44,907 nt of DNA, from NCBI GenBank assembly GCA_031289615.1, contig JAITPD010000017.1, positions 1 to 44,907 of the forward strand, given 5' to 3'. Shown here piece after piece: positions 26,408 through 35,347 of this stretch (the first letter of the stretch is position 1; every line of letters begins with the position of its first letter). The DNA is from Lactobacillaceae bacterium (GTDB lineage: Bacteria; Bacillota; Bacilli; Lactobacillales; Lactobacillaceae). The notes below the pieces were generated by a model. That model worked only from the letters and a program-made list of their open reading frames with translations. It ran no database searches and was not told where the DNA came from. A program made the translations under genes and the position numbers.

Positions 26408-26494
26408 ATGAATATTATGAATAAGTTTGTCGATTGGTTTCTCATCCCTTTCAACAAATATAATCATACCGCCGCAACCTTAATTCAGTTTTAA
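26408..26494 (+). CDS. Possible 28-residue small protein
   Basis: The frame starts MNIMNKFVDWFLIPFNKYNH and is preceded by a near-ideal AAGGAG with 7-bp spacing. It has an amphipathic aromatic N-terminal half and no strong membrane helix. It lies alone on the plus strand between secA and the ATPase gene, in the 343-bp gap, and is antisense to the ATPase 3' leader. No family is recognised; the RBS is the main argument. Confidence 0.4.
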   Translation: MNIMNKFVDWFLIPFNKYNHTAATLIQF

Positions 26495-26512
26495 AGTTAG
26501 CATAAAGTTGGC

Positions 26513-27718
26513 TTAAACTTCACCTTCAAGTAACCAGTCAACAATATTTATAATTGGGATGCCCGAAAGTTCCCCTACCTCATAAGCCCGTTGTGTGATT
26601 AATAATTTATCGTACTGATCTCTAATTTTTAATAGATTGTCAGTTTCGCGTGTTGAATTTTCAGGAATTTCATACGTGACCTGCACATATAATATCCTCC
26701 CATCTCGCCGAGCAATAAAATCGATTTCTTCGCCAGCATCTAATTGACCTACATCCACTAAATACCCGCGCCGAATTAGTTCAATGTAAACTAGGTTCTC
26801 TAATTCTCCGCCCACTCCAGCTGATTTTCCACCAATTGCATTTCGACGCAACCCCAAATCAGCAAAATAATATTTAGCATTAGATCGTAAAATCTCACGT
26901 CCGCGAATATCATACCGTTTTGCACTAAAAATTAAGTACGCATTTTCTAGCATACTCAGATAACTTGTAATTGTCGGTGCAGAGACCTTGGTTTTACCAA
27001 CAGAAATGGTGTTTGCTATTTTGGTTGGATTGCTTTGTTGACCAACATTTAATGCCAAAAAATTTGTTAATAGCTGCAGAGAAACCGGTTCCCTAATTGC
27101 CGAACGATAAGCTACATCATTGAGTAAAACTGTGTCATAAATCCCGCTTAGAACAGAATCTTTAATGGTATCGCTACTTAGAACAACAGACGGGAATCCA
27201 CCATACTGCATATACGTTGGGAATGCTTTTTGTACGGCAATATTATCATCAGGATTAATTTCTTGGAAAATCAAGAACTCCTTAAATGAAAGGGGATAAA
27301 CTTTTATTTCTACATAACGTCCAGACAAATGAGTCGCTAACTCACCTGACAACATTTGAGCGTTCGATCCGGTAATTGTAACGTCAGCTTCAAACGATAC
27401 CCGCAAGCTATTAACCACGAGTTGCCAATCTTCGACCATCTGAATCTCATCCAACATCACATATACTTTGTGGTCAGCAGGAATATTGCTTTTAAAATAT
27501 GCAAATAGCGCTTCAGAATTTTTAAGATTGTTGTATGTCAGATCCTCAAAATTCAAATAATAAATATCATTTTCACTTACACCATCAGCAATAAGTTTAT
27601 CAGCATATTGGCGCATTAAAACAGACTTACCAGATCTTCTGATACCTGTAAGCACCTTTATAAATTCAGTATTTTGATAAGCTAAAACTTTATCTAAATA
27701 AAATTGACGAATATGCAT
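26513..27718 (-). CDS. AAA+ ATPase with DUF4143 (AAA_14 family)
   Basis: 401 residues: Walker A GIRRSGKS at 25-32, Walker B MLDEIQ at 88-93, ITGSNAQML sensor region, and a C-terminal DUF4143 domain with LENLVYIELIRRGY followed by a nuclease-like IDFIARRDGR core. This large family is scattered among bacteria and its role is unclear, though the DUF4143 end looks like a restriction-endonuclease fold. The promoter and three tandem dyads lie directly upstream (27748-27867), suggesting tight control. Confidence 0.85.
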   Translation of the reverse strand: MHIRQFYLDKVLAYQNTEFIKVLTGIRRSGKSVLMRQYADKLIADGVSENDIYYLNFEDLTYNNLKNSEALFAYFKSNIPADHKVYVMLDEIQMVEDWQLVVNSLRVSFEADVTITGSNAQMLSGELATHLSGRYVEIKVYPLSFKEFLIFQEINPDDNIAVQKAFPTYMQYGGFPSVVLSSDTIKDSVLSGIYDTVLLNDVAYRSAIREPVSLQLLTNFLALNVGQQSNPTKIANTISVGKTKVSAPTITSYLSMLENAYLIFSAKRYDIRGREILRSNAKYYFADLGLRRNAIGGKSAGVGGELENLVYIELIRRGYLVDVGQLDAGEEIDFIARRDGRILYVQVTYEIPENSTRETDNLLKIRDQYDKLLITQRAYEVGELSGIPIINIVDWLLEGEV

Positions 27719-27747
27719 AATTTAATCCTCTACACAAAGTATACTTT

Positions 27748-27776
27748 ATATAAATTGAAAAATAAAGGTTTTACAA
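27748..27776 (-). promoter_or_regulatory. Promoter of the DUF4143 ATPase gene
   Basis: Minus-strand TTGTAA (27771-27776), 17-bp spacer, TTATAT (27748-27753), about 30 bp before the start. The -35 overlaps the nearest of three tandem dyads. Confidence 0.5.
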
Positions 27777-27867
27777 AATATATTTTGCATTTAGGTTGTT
27801 TTTAGGTTTTCACAAATTATGTTTTGTGTTTTAGTTGTTTTTAGGTTTTCGCAAATTATGTTTTGTG
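27768..27867. repeat. Three tandem dyads upstream of the ATPase
   Basis: Three units at 27768, 27805 and 27844 (spacing 37 and 39 bp), each GGTTTT followed by a CACAAA...TTTGTG-type dyad. The second and third share GCAAATTATGTTTTGTG or CACAAATTATGTTTTGTG almost exactly; the first has diverged. TTTAGGTTGTTTTTAGG links them. Iterated operators or a small tandem repeat. Confidence 0.7.
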
Positions 27868-27889
27868 AAAACAAAAGAATGCCTTAATA

Positions 27890-28774
27890 TCAATCATCAT
27901 CCCTATTTTCTCTCAATAAAGTTGCATTCAATTTGTCGAGCCACTCACTCTGGCTTGGCCACAACTCATTTAGAATTGCCGAGATAATCGTGCCAATCAT
28001 CGCAATCGTTGCTACTAGGTCAAGCCAAATCATTAAAATGACCACCGAACCAATTGCTTGATAGAAAGAATACGATTTACCGGCAAACCTGACATACACT
28101 CCAAATCCTTTTGCCAGTGCCAATATTCCCACCAACTGAAATAACGTTCCGACCACAACCCAAATAAAGCGTGGTTTCCTTGCTGGAATTACAAAGTTAA
28201 ACAGCGACAGGCCAATCATCAATCCAATTGCAACCACAATCGTCTTGGCAGAATCAATCCGGCTAGCTAATTCGTGACTAAGCGGCAATGCTTCAAGAAC
28301 GTTTGATCCCACCGAAGCAGCGATAAAGAGCAATCCCATCACTCCTAAAAGCAAAATCATCCAAGCTAATGAAATTCCACGCCCCAAAATTGAATTAGAA
28401 CTAATTTTTTCATCATAAATTGCATTTTGCGCTTGTCGAATCGTCGAAATGACTTGCGACAATGACCACAGTGTCACGATGATTGAAATCGACAGCGTTC
28501 CAACGCCGGGATGCTGCAAAATCGAGTTCACCATTGGCATGACCGTCTTTGTTATCGTAACTGGTAATGCCGAATCCAGATAATCCATAGCTGTTTTCGT
28601 GGTAATTCCCACTAAAGGTAGGATCGCTGCTAATAACATGATCGCAGGAAAAAGCGCCAGCAATGCATAATAGGCAATGGTTGCTGACGTATTTCCAACA
28701 TTAATCCGGCCAAATGTTTTAACAATCACTTTGACGTATTTATTTTCTAAAATATTGTTGATTATTTTTTTCAT
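27890..28774 (-). CDS. YihY/BrkB-family membrane protein
   Basis: 294 residues with six to seven membrane segments and the family pattern NTSATIAYYALLALFPAIMLL near 28-48, then IYDEKISSNSILGRG and FYQAIGSVVILMIWLDLVA. Once called RNase BN, the family is now regarded as membrane proteins of unknown, perhaps transport, function. It follows uppP by 27 bp and is probably cotranscribed. Confidence 0.88.
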   Translation of the reverse strand: MKKIINNILENKYVKVIVKTFGRINVGNTSATIAYYALLALFPAIMLLAAILPLVGITTKTAMDYLDSALPVTITKTVMPMVNSILQHPGVGTLSISIIVTLWSLSQVISTIRQAQNAIYDEKISSNSILGRGISLAWMILLLGVMGLLFIAASVGSNVLEALPLSHELASRIDSAKTIVVAIGLMIGLSLFNFVIPARKPRFIWVVVGTLFQLVGILALAKGFGVYVRFAGKSYSFYQAIGSVVILMIWLDLVATIAMIGTIISAILNELWPSQSEWLDKLNATLLRENRDDD

Positions 28775-28801
28775 GATTTTACATCAAAACCCTCAAGCTC
28801 T

Positions 28802-29656
28802 TTACATATGCAAAATGCCAAAGAACCCCAAAATTAATACTAAGATACCGACGATAATTCGATACCAACCAAACGCTTTAAAGTCATGCTTTTTAATGTA
28901 GCTCATCATAAACTTGATTGCAAACAAGGCCACAATCCAAGAAACAATGAAACCAACCGCCAACGTCACACTTTGCATTCCAGTGAAACTACCCCCCTTA
29001 TGCAAGTAGCTCCCAACTTTTAGGATAGTTACCCCAAACATCACAGGGATACTCAAGAAGAATGAGAATTCAGCTGCCGCGATCCGCGAAACGCCCAAGA
29101 ACATTGCACCTAAAATGGTTGCTCCTGAACGCGAAGTCCCTGGCACAATTGACAAAACTTGGATAAATCCAATTGCCAAAGCCAACTTGTACGACATCCG
29201 GTTCAAATCAGTCATCCAAGGATTAACATCTTCACGAGCATTGTACTTTTCCAATACTATGAACAAAATTCCATAAAGGATCAGTGCAGTTGCGACCACG
29301 ACCGGCGTCAAAAAGTGCGCGTCCATGAAGTCATTTAGCAAAAATCCAATAACTGCTGCTGGCAAAACGGCCACAACCACCTTGAACCAGAGCGTCCACG
29401 TTTGCTTTTTTTCGATTTCATTTTTACGTGGAGAAAATGGATTCAACTTGTGGAAATACAGTTGAATCACAGCCATAATCGCACCCAGTTGAATGACATA
29501 ATCAAACATACCAGTAAATGCCTTAGTCCAAACAATCCCACCTGGAATTCGCATCAACGACTCAGCAATAATAATATGGCCGGTCGACGAAACCGGCAAA
29601 AATTCAGTTAACCCTTCGACAATTCCAATAATAATCGACTTAATAATTTCAAACAT
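28802..29656 (-). CDS. uppP: Undecaprenyl-diphosphatase
   Basis: 284 residues with about eight membrane segments. It removes a phosphate from undecaprenyl pyrophosphate to recycle the lipid carrier of peptidoglycan and glycan synthesis, and gives bacitracin tolerance. The active-site motifs are GIVEGLTEFLPVSSTGH (11-27) and PGTSRSGATI in the second half. First gene of a two-gene unit with the YihY protein. Confidence 0.96.
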   Translation of the reverse strand: MFEIIKSIIIGIVEGLTEFLPVSSTGHIIIAESLMRIPGGIVWTKAFTGMFDYVIQLGAIMAVIQLYFHKLNPFSPRKNEIEKKQTWTLWFKVVVAVLPAAVIGFLLNDFMDAHFLTPVVVATALILYGILFIVLEKYNAREDVNPWMTDLNRMSYKLALAIGFIQVLSIVPGTSRSGATILGAMFLGVSRIAAAEFSFFLSIPVMFGVTILKVGSYLHKGGSFTGMQSVTLAVGFIVSWIVALFAIKFMMSYIKKHDFKAFGWYRIIVGILVLILGFFGILHM

Positions 29657-29708
29657 GGTTTTCCCTTTTCCTATTTGTTCTGTCTAGCATTAATGCAATG
29701 CAGAGTAC

Positions 29709-29988
29709 TAGTTATTCAACACGTTGGTCACTTTTTTAAGCGTGCTGGTTAAATTAAATGACCAACGTGTTGCATGAAAATATTGTGTTGCGTGAGAAAC
29801 AGCGAAGCGATTCTGTCGTCGAATGATAGTACCTGCCGAATCTGAATGAACCATGGCACTAACAGCAGACCCAACAGTTAGTGTCATTGGCGAATTATTT
29901 CGACTTTCATTCAGATTCGTGTAGGTCCATTCGAACGTAAAGAATCTATAGCGAAGCTGGTTCACTACTCCACAATATTTCATAACTA
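29709..29988 (-). repeat. Structured interspersed repeat, copy 6 (divergent sequence, same fold)
   Basis: CTAGTTAT/ATAACTAG bound the element. A minimal module B (29720-29775) consists of CAACACGTTGGTCA paired with TGACCAACGTGTTG. AATATTGTG/CACAATATT then enclose module A, whose outer arms match other copies (AGCGAAGCGATTCTGTCGTC and AAAGAATCTATAGCGAAGC). Its interior differs: the stem CCGAATCTGAATGAA/TTTCATTCAGATTCG and the hairpin CACTAAC/GTTAGTG replace the usual bases in the same places. It fills the uppP-DUF4097 gap. Confidence 0.8.
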
Positions 29989-30069
29989 GCCCTCTGCGTT
30001 ATAGCAAATATTTGTATTATACATATGTTTCTTTGTGTTAGCCCATCAATACCTTTGAGTTTTACATAA

Positions 30070-30102
30070 TAAAAACGGGATGTCAATTTTTGACCACCCG
30101 TC
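30070..30102 (-). terminator. Terminator of the DUF1700/DUF4097 pair
   Basis: On the minus strand ACGGGTGGTCA pairs with TGACATCCCGT (two mismatches), then TTTTTATT. Confidence 0.8.
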
Positions 30103-30109
30103 ATTAACT

Positions 30110-31114
30110 TTATTTAACCACAATATCACCGTCGTAAGTGGAAAGCATCACTCGATTTGCTGCATTCACATTCACATCATATGAATTAGCAATTTCTTTC
30201 CCTTTAAAATTAATCGTTCCAGAATTTTGAATTTGCAATCGATAACCATCTTCGTTAAAGCCGGTTGTATCAATGTTTCCCATCTTAGTGAAAATCACAT
30301 TTGATCCCGTAAATTTAACGTTTTCTATATTGTAATCACCACTCGTTGTCTGTGCCAAAATGTTGTTTGCTTGCACGTTACGTAAGGTCGTATTTCCACT
30401 ATCAACACTAATCAACGCTTTCCCTAAATCACTGTCAGTTGCCGTAATTTCAGCCGAAGAGACGTGAAGTCGTGAAGTCGTTGCCTTTGATTCGTGCACC
30501 AAAATTGAACCGTACGTATTTACCAGATCCAATTTGTCAGCTCGGGTGTTGTCGTCAATAATGATTCCTGCATAATTTTTCACTTTTAGCGTAGAAGCCG
30601 TGACATTGGTCGTGCTAATTCGCCCATAATCAGTGCGCAGATTAACCTTTTTGCTTTCGAGCCGCTTAACCGCAACATCGCCAGACTTGACCCGTGTTTT
30701 GATCGAATCCAGCTTAATACCAGCCGGCACCTTCACTGAAATACGATCCATATCTTGGTTAGTCTTTGCAAAATTAGGCACGTGACTATGCGCCTCTTTA
30801 TATTCAATTTTAAGCGTGCCGTTTTCTTGCGTGATATTCAGACCATCAGCGTTTGAAACCTGGCCAATGACGAGATAGCCACTGGTATCTTGGTTATCAC
30901 GAACCAGCGTCACCTGCAGTGCATCCCCGCTAATATCAATGTTCTTAAAAGCCTTCACATGTTTATTAATCGTTTGGTTTTGTGGAATAATAAACTTCCC
31001 ATCTTGCCAAATAATACTATTTTCGCCACCATTAATTGAACCGATTCCCAACAAAATCACTCCAACCGCGACGATAAAAATTCCAATTAAGACAGACCGT
31101 AAAATTTTAATCAT
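30110..31114 (-). CDS. DUF4097-family membrane-anchored beta-repeat protein
   Basis: 334 residues: one N-terminal membrane segment (about 7-27), then an extracytoplasmic right-handed beta-solenoid with repeating short strands such as VKSGDVAVKRL, VNTYGSILVHES and SVDSGNTTLRNV. This is the DUF4097 (LiaG/LiaX-like) pattern often tied to envelope-stress responses. Its start overlaps the stop of the DUF1700 gene by 8 bases, the usual pair in Firmicutes. No PadR or LiaR-type regulator is adjacent. Confidence 0.85.
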   Translation of the reverse strand: MIKILRSVLIGIFIVAVGVILLGIGSINGGENSIIWQDGKFIIPQNQTINKHVKAFKNIDISGDALQVTLVRDNQDTSGYLVIGQVSNADGLNITQENGTLKIEYKEAHSHVPNFAKTNQDMDRISVKVPAGIKLDSIKTRVKSGDVAVKRLESKKVNLRTDYGRISTTNVTASTLKVKNYAGIIIDDNTRADKLDLVNTYGSILVHESKATTSRLHVSSAEITATDSDLGKALISVDSGNTTLRNVQANNILAQTTSGDYNIENVKFTGSNVIFTKMGNIDTTGFNEDGYRLQIQNSGTINFKGKEIANSYDVNVNAANRVMLSTYDGDIVVK

Positions 31115-31748
31115 GTTGCGGTCCTCCTAATTGACTATCCTTTGAAAAACGCCGGCCCACAGACTTAGCGTACATCATCAACAGGCTCATCAAACCATGT
31201 AACAACGCCACCATGATTGGCCATGCCACGAATTGAATTCCGATTAATACTACACCAATTCCGCCTTGGAAGAGCGTCACCGTCCAGTCTTGTCCCAAAA
31301 CCGCGAGCCCAGAAACAATCTGATATAGGCCCATGCCCAATGCAGCAATCAATACAATCGCCGCAACTGCCATAATCAAAGCCATCACAAAAAGAATAGC
31401 AAAGATCACCAACATCGCTGGATACCACGCCACGTTTGGTGCAAGTGACATGATAATCAATCCAAGCAAATTAATTTGTCGGATAAACCGTCGCCGATTC
31501 CGTTTGAAAAAACTTTCTCCGACGACTGGCACATCATTTTCTGCAATTGTGTCTGCGTCAATCGAATATTCGATCAAAGCCTTCCGTGAAAGCTGTTTAG
31601 GAGTTCCTAACGCTTTAATTAAACTTTCACCACTTAACTCTTTTTGTTCTGCATATTCGCGATAATGGGCAATAATTTCATTGCGATCCTCATTTGGTAA
31701 ATCGGCCAAATGCCCCTCGAGTTGCGAAAAATAAATATTGCTTTTCAT
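31107..31748 (-). CDS. DUF1700-family membrane protein
   Basis: 213 residues. The cytoplasmic N-terminal part (1-90) has LPNEDRNEIIAHYREYAEQ and KALGTPKQLSRKAL, the DUF1700/HAAS signature. Four membrane segments follow (about 92-200). These proteins partner DUF4097 proteins, generally as one unit controlled by a PadR repressor, which is missing here. Confidence 0.85.
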   Translation of the reverse strand: MKSNIYFSQLEGHLADLPNEDRNEIIAHYREYAEQKELSGESLIKALGTPKQLSRKALIEYSIDADTIAENDVPVVGESFFKRNRRRFIRQINLLGLIIMSLAPNVAWYPAMLVIFAILFVMALIMAVAAIVLIAALGMGLYQIVSGLAVLGQDWTVTLFQGGIGVVLIGIQFVAWPIMVALLHGLMSLLMMYAKSVGRRFSKDSQLGGPQHD

Positions 31749-31817
31749 TCGGTCCTCCCCGTTGATTTATGGTTTTCATTTGTTTGATTCGAAACTGCTT
31801 TATCTAACGTGTTGTGT

Positions 31818-31893
31818 TAGTTATGCAATATCTTGGTCATTTCATTTAAAATCCACCACGTAAGTTAAAAATGACCAAGGTGTTGCATAGCTA
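31818..31893. repeat. Structured interspersed repeat, copy 7 (minimal)
   Basis: Only the outer stem of module B is present: TAGTTATGCAA and ATCTTGGTCATTT pair with AAATGACCAAGGTG and TTGCATAGCTA. The loop carries TCCACCACGTAAGTTA, which matches the arm sequence of larger copies. It lies between the DUF1700 and LCP genes. Confidence 0.75.
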
Positions 31894-31970
31894 GCATTCA
31901 CTCTATCTAATATAATACACTATTCGTAAGCGAGTTTGTTTGATTTTGCTTTTATCGCCTCACAGAAACA

Positions 31971-31994
31971 AAAAAATCAGATTTCTCTGATTTT
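31971..31994 (-). terminator. Terminator of the LCP gene
   Basis: AAAATCAGA / TCTGATTTT with a GAAA loop, followed on the minus strand by TTTTTTT. Compact and strong. Confidence 0.85.
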
Positions 31995-32005
31995 AAAGTT
32001 TGATT

Positions 32006-33229
32006 TTAATTTGAGCTTGATGTGTCACTGTCGGCGGTTGTATCCGTTGTAATTGCAGATGGCAACCCTAATGAGGCAATCGTCGTTTCAGAAACATTAC
32101 CAGCGTACAATGGTCCAGCGGCCTCATGCTTCAGTCCTAATGAAGAACGCAAAACATTTGTTGCACGCTGTTGTTCGGTGCTAGACACGATTTCATAAGA
32201 AACTCCGCCAATCATGTCACCACCACCTTGAACGTGATCAGTCACAATCTTATTTGCCGCAGCTGTGTACTTTGACACGATAGTCATCATGTCGTCATAC
32301 GTCAAATCTGTCCGAGCATTCTTAGAAAGTGTATCCAAGAAGCTTTGGTTCACCAACTTCAATGGAGAACTCTTGGCCTTCTTCATGATTGCTTCCAACA
32401 CTAACCGTTGCCGTTGCGTCCGACCGTAATCACCAAGTGGATCATCATAACGCATCCGTGAAAAGGCTAGAGCTGCTGCCCCATCCATCTTATCAGTGTA
32501 CGTCCAGTTAGTACCCGTTGCGCCCTTTGAGAATCCAACCTTGGTTGAACCCTCTGTAAAGCTATACAAATCACCTGGATCAGTAAATCCGTAATCCAAC
32601 CCTGAATCAGCATGCGCCGTCAAAGGGTTATATTCAAATGTCAAAGGTGAATCAACTTGAATTCCGCCGACTTCATTGACAACATCTTCCATTCCACGCA
32701 TGTTGACCATCGCATAGAAATCAATTGGCACATTCAACCATTGCTGAATCGTCTTGATTGTCGTAGCTTCCTTACCAAATTCGTAAGCAGCGTTCATCTT
32801 CTGTGGGAATTCTTCTTCGTACCCAACCGGAGCAATCAAAGTGTCGCGCGGAATTGACATCAATGTCGTCTTTTTCTTCTCTGGATTAACCGTCATCAAC
32901 ATCAATGAATCAGTTCGTCCAGCATCTTCACGCCCAAGTTCACCAGTGTCAGTTCCCATCAACAAAACGGTGAACGGCTTTCCATCCTTCAAAACAGCAG
33001 AAACGTCCCGCGCCTTTTTAATCCCGGTGCTCTTAAACGTCTTATCAACGGCCTTATGCACACGTTGGAACGTATTTGCTGCAAACACTCCCGTCACAAT
33101 TCCGAGAACTGCAATCACGGCCAAAACAATTGCAAAAACGCGCTTCTTTTTCTTCTTTGGCGTTTGTGTCGAATTGCGTGATGATCTTGTAGGGGGCGTC
33201 ATTTGCCCTGTTTGTGATTCATTATCCAT
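32006..33229 (-). CDS. LytR-CpsA-Psr (LCP) family glycopolymer ligase
   Basis: 407 residues from the ATG at 33229, which follows CGAGGAG; the frame to 33310 is not needed. A short basic cytoplasmic tail, one membrane segment (about 35-57), then the LCP domain with VLLMGTDTGELGREDAGRTDS, LMSIPRDTLI and FSRMRYDDPLGDYGRTQRQR (the Asp/Arg clusters that bind polyprenyl phosphate). LCP proteins link teichoic acids or capsular glycans to peptidoglycan outside the membrane. It may act on the polysaccharide made by the left-end operon. The C-terminus is Ser/Thr/Asp-rich. Confidence 0.93.
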   Translation of the reverse strand: MDNESQTGQMTPPTRSSRNSTQTPKKKKKRVFAIVLAVIAVLGIVTGVFAANTFQRVHKAVDKTFKSTGIKKARDVSAVLKDGKPFTVLLMGTDTGELGREDAGRTDSLMLMTVNPEKKKTTLMSIPRDTLIAPVGYEEEFPQKMNAAYEFGKEATTIKTIQQWLNVPIDFYAMVNMRGMEDVVNEVGGIQVDSPLTFEYNPLTAHADSGLDYGFTDPGDLYSFTEGSTKVGFSKGATGTNWTYTDKMDGAAALAFSRMRYDDPLGDYGRTQRQRLVLEAIMKKAKSSPLKLVNQSFLDTLSKNARTDLTYDDMMTIVSKYTAAANKIVTDHVQGGGDMIGGVSYEIVSSTEQQRATNVLRSSLGLKHEAAGPLYAGNVSETTIASLGLPSAITTDTTADSDTSSSN

Positions 33230-33370
33230 CGTTTGTACTCCTCGAAAATGGGTATAATTCTCTATAATATCTAATTTAATTCTACTTAATTTGCTAAAAA
33301 TAACCAGCATTTGCCAGTTGTCTTAAATGTTACTTATGCAAGCTTAAAGATTACTTAACCTCTTAAGCCT

Positions 33371-33463
33371 GGTCACTAATGCATTATTTTGCCCCTTGGT
33401 CATTTTTCACTGGTGTGGAGGCTTTTCAAATATTGAAATTTGCTTGGTTAGTGAAGCTACTCA
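33371..33463. repeat. Decayed relic of the structured repeat (copy 8)
   Basis: CCTTGGTCATTTTTCACTGG matches one outer arm of module B in other copies but its partner arm is missing. Downstream, TTTGCTTG and CAAGCAAA enclose GTTAGTGAAGCTA, similar to a module A end. Judged a relic from this partial similarity only. Confidence 0.45.
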
Positions 33464-33500
33464 AGCAAAGTTTAATATTACACTACTATCACTACGCCTT

Positions 33501-33539
33501 AACTAAAATAAGTACCTGTGCCAGAAACCCACAAGTACT
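33501..33539 (-). terminator. Terminator of thyA
   Basis: Minus-strand AGTACTTGTG pairs with CACAGGTACT (one G-U), followed by TATTTTAG. Confidence 0.7.
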
Positions 33540-33557
33540 CATTTTACTCTTTTTTTA

Positions 33558-34514
33558 TTACACCGCAACCGGAGCTTTGATTGATTTGGCCGGATGATAG
33601 TTCTCAACCTTGATGTCATCCATCTCATAATCAAAAATCGACTTCACATCTGGATTCAATGCCAGCGTTGGTAATTCGCCCATTTCGCGTGACAATTGTT
33701 CCTTAACTTGATCAAAATGATTTGAGTAAATGTGAGCATCCCCAAACGTATGAATAAATTCACCAGCTTCAAGTCCTGTTTGAGCAGCAACCATGTGCAA
33801 AAGCAAAGCATATGATGCAATGTTGAATGGCACTCCCAAGAAAATATCTGCTGAGCGTTGATACAATTGCAAGCTCAACTTGCCATTCACAACGTAAAAT
33901 TGGAACAGAGTGTGACAAGGTGGCAAGGCCTGCATTGGGACAGCCTCGGGATTCCAAGCTGACACAATCAAACGTCGCGAGTTAGGATTCCGCTTGATTT
34001 CATCGACAACATCTTGAATCTGATCAATAAATCCACCCTGCACCTTTTGCCAGTGACGCCATTGTGCTCCATAAACGACACCCAAGTCACCAAATTTTTC
34101 TGAAAACGCGTCATCTTCTAAAATGCGCTTACAAAACAAGTCATGCTGTTCATCATACAAAACCTTGAACTCAGGATCAGTATTGGCGCGCAGTCCGAAA
34201 TCCGTCATATCAGGTCCAGTATACTCGTCTGACTCTGACCAATTTTTAAAAGCCCATTCGTCCCAGATATGATTGTTATTTTCAAGCAAGAAGCGAATAT
34301 TTGTATCACCCTTCAAGAACCACAACAGCTCACTCTTAATCAAGCCAAATGCCACCCGCTTCGTCGTCAAAAGTGGAAATCCTTCACTCAAATCATAACG
34401 TTGTTGGCGCCCAAAAACAGAAACTGTCCCTGTGCCAGTTCGATCCCCTTTAAATTCACCATTTTCCAAAACATCTCGTGCAAAATCTAGATATGCTTGC
34501 TCGCTCTTGCTCAT
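33558..34514 (-). CDS. thyA: Thymidylate synthase
   Basis: 318 residues, the long form common in lactobacilli. It methylates dUMP to dTMP using methylene-tetrahydrofolate. Motifs are [13 protein letters not shown] near the start, the catalytic Cys in [12 protein letters not shown], and [18 protein letters not shown]. dCMP deaminase upstream on the same strand makes deoxyuridylate, so the pair supplies dTMP together. Confidence 0.97.
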   Translation of the reverse strand: MSKSEQAYLDFARDVLENGEFKGDRTGTGTVSVFGRQQRYDLSEGFPLLTTKRVAFGLIKSELLWFLKGDTNIRFLLENNNHIWDEWAFKNWSESDEYTGPDMTDFGLRANTDPEFKVLYDEQHDLFCKRILEDDAFSEKFGDLGVVYGAQWRHWQKVQGGFIDQIQDVVDEIKRNPNSRRLIVSAWNPEAVPMQALPPCHTLFQFYVVNGKLSLQLYQRSADIFLGVPFNIASYALLLHMVAAQTGLEAGEFIHTFGDAHIYSNHFDQVKEQLSREMGELPTLALNPDVKSIFDYEMDDIKVENYHPAKSIKAPVAV

Positions 34515-34557
34515 AATTGATTACTCCTTCTTGTCCACTTGGATTGCTTTTGCTTTT

Positions 34558-35037
34558 TTAATTTTCTAAATAAGTTTCAAAATGCAGACTATCTAAGGTT
34601 TGTTCAGTCAAAGTCACTTTTTGAAGCTCAACATGTTTTTGCTCAATCAAATCCATGGAGAATGGATCGTTATTATAATTGCGCAGATAATTAATTTTCG
34701 TGATCCCAGCCTGTAAAAGGAACTTTGTACAATGCACGCATGGGAAATCAGTCACGTAGACTTCAGCACCATCAGCCGCAATTCCCATTTTAGCAAGTTG
34801 CAAAAGGGCATTTTGTTCCGCATGAACAGCGCGAATACAATGTCCATCAACGATATAATCGCCAACTTCCGTGCAATGCGGGGTCCCTGTCACAGAACCA
34901 TTGTAGCCACTGGCGATAATTCGTCCATCTTTGACAATCGCGGCGCCGACATGTAAACGAGTACAGGTACTACGCGATGCCAACATGACCGCTTGCATCA
35001 TGAAATATTCCGGCCAAGCAATTCTTTCTTCTTCCAT
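34558..35037 (-). CDS. Deoxycytidylate (dCMP) deaminase
   Basis: 159 residues with the zinc signature HAEQNALL and PCVHC, and the N-terminal WPEYFMMQAVMLASRSTC of the ComEB/dCMP deaminase group. It converts dCMP to dUMP, the substrate of the adjacent thymidylate synthase, about 40 bp downstream. Most LAB relatives are annotated comEB by similarity to B. subtilis, but here the pathway link favours the metabolic name. Confidence 0.93.
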   Translation of the reverse strand: MEEERIAWPEYFMMQAVMLASRSTCTRLHVGAAIVKDGRIIASGYNGSVTGTPHCTEVGDYIVDGHCIRAVHAEQNALLQLAKMGIAADGAEVYVTDFPCVHCTKFLLQAGITKINYLRNYNNDPFSMDLIEQKHVELQKVTLTEQTLDSLHFETYLEN

Positions 35038-35082
35038 TAGATTCTATCTTCCATTTCTATAATTACTAATTTAATTGAACCT

Positions 35083-35091
35083 ATCATAGCA
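35083..35091 (-). promoter_or_regulatory. Extended -10 of the dCMP deaminase-thyA unit
   Basis: TGCTATGAT on the minus strand, 46 bp before the start at 35037; no good -35. Confidence 0.4.
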
Positions 35092-35229
35092 AATAAATGT
35101 GTTGTTTCATAGTCAGTCAAGTTACTAAATGATGAGTATGTGTAACACAGTCTACAAACTAATTGTACTAATTTAACGAAAGTGCTTGATACATCTATAT
35201 TTGTTACCTACAAATTTCTAAAAAAACCC

Positions 35230-35258
35230 TTGATTTTAAAGGTTAAATATTGTATAAT
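35230..35258 (+). promoter_or_regulatory. veg promoter
   Basis: TTGATT (35230-35235), a 17-bp spacer, TATAAT (35253-35258). One of the best sigma-A type promoters in the window, about 105 bp before the veg start, leaving a structured leader. Confidence 0.8.
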
Positions 35259-35329
35259 TATTTATGTTATTTGGTGCAATTTTGTATCCGAATGATAGAC
35301 GTTCCTAATTTCGGATTTGAACGTTCCCG

Positions 35330-35347
35330 GTGAGGTATCGTCCTCAC
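35330..35347 (+). promoter_or_regulatory. Leader hairpin just before the veg RBS
   Basis: GTGAGG and CCTCAC form a perfect 6-bp stem with a 6-base loop, ending 5 bp before AAGGAAG. A longer fold with the upstream CGGATTTGAACG segment is possible. Its position suits control of translation or of mRNA stability. Confidence 0.5.
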
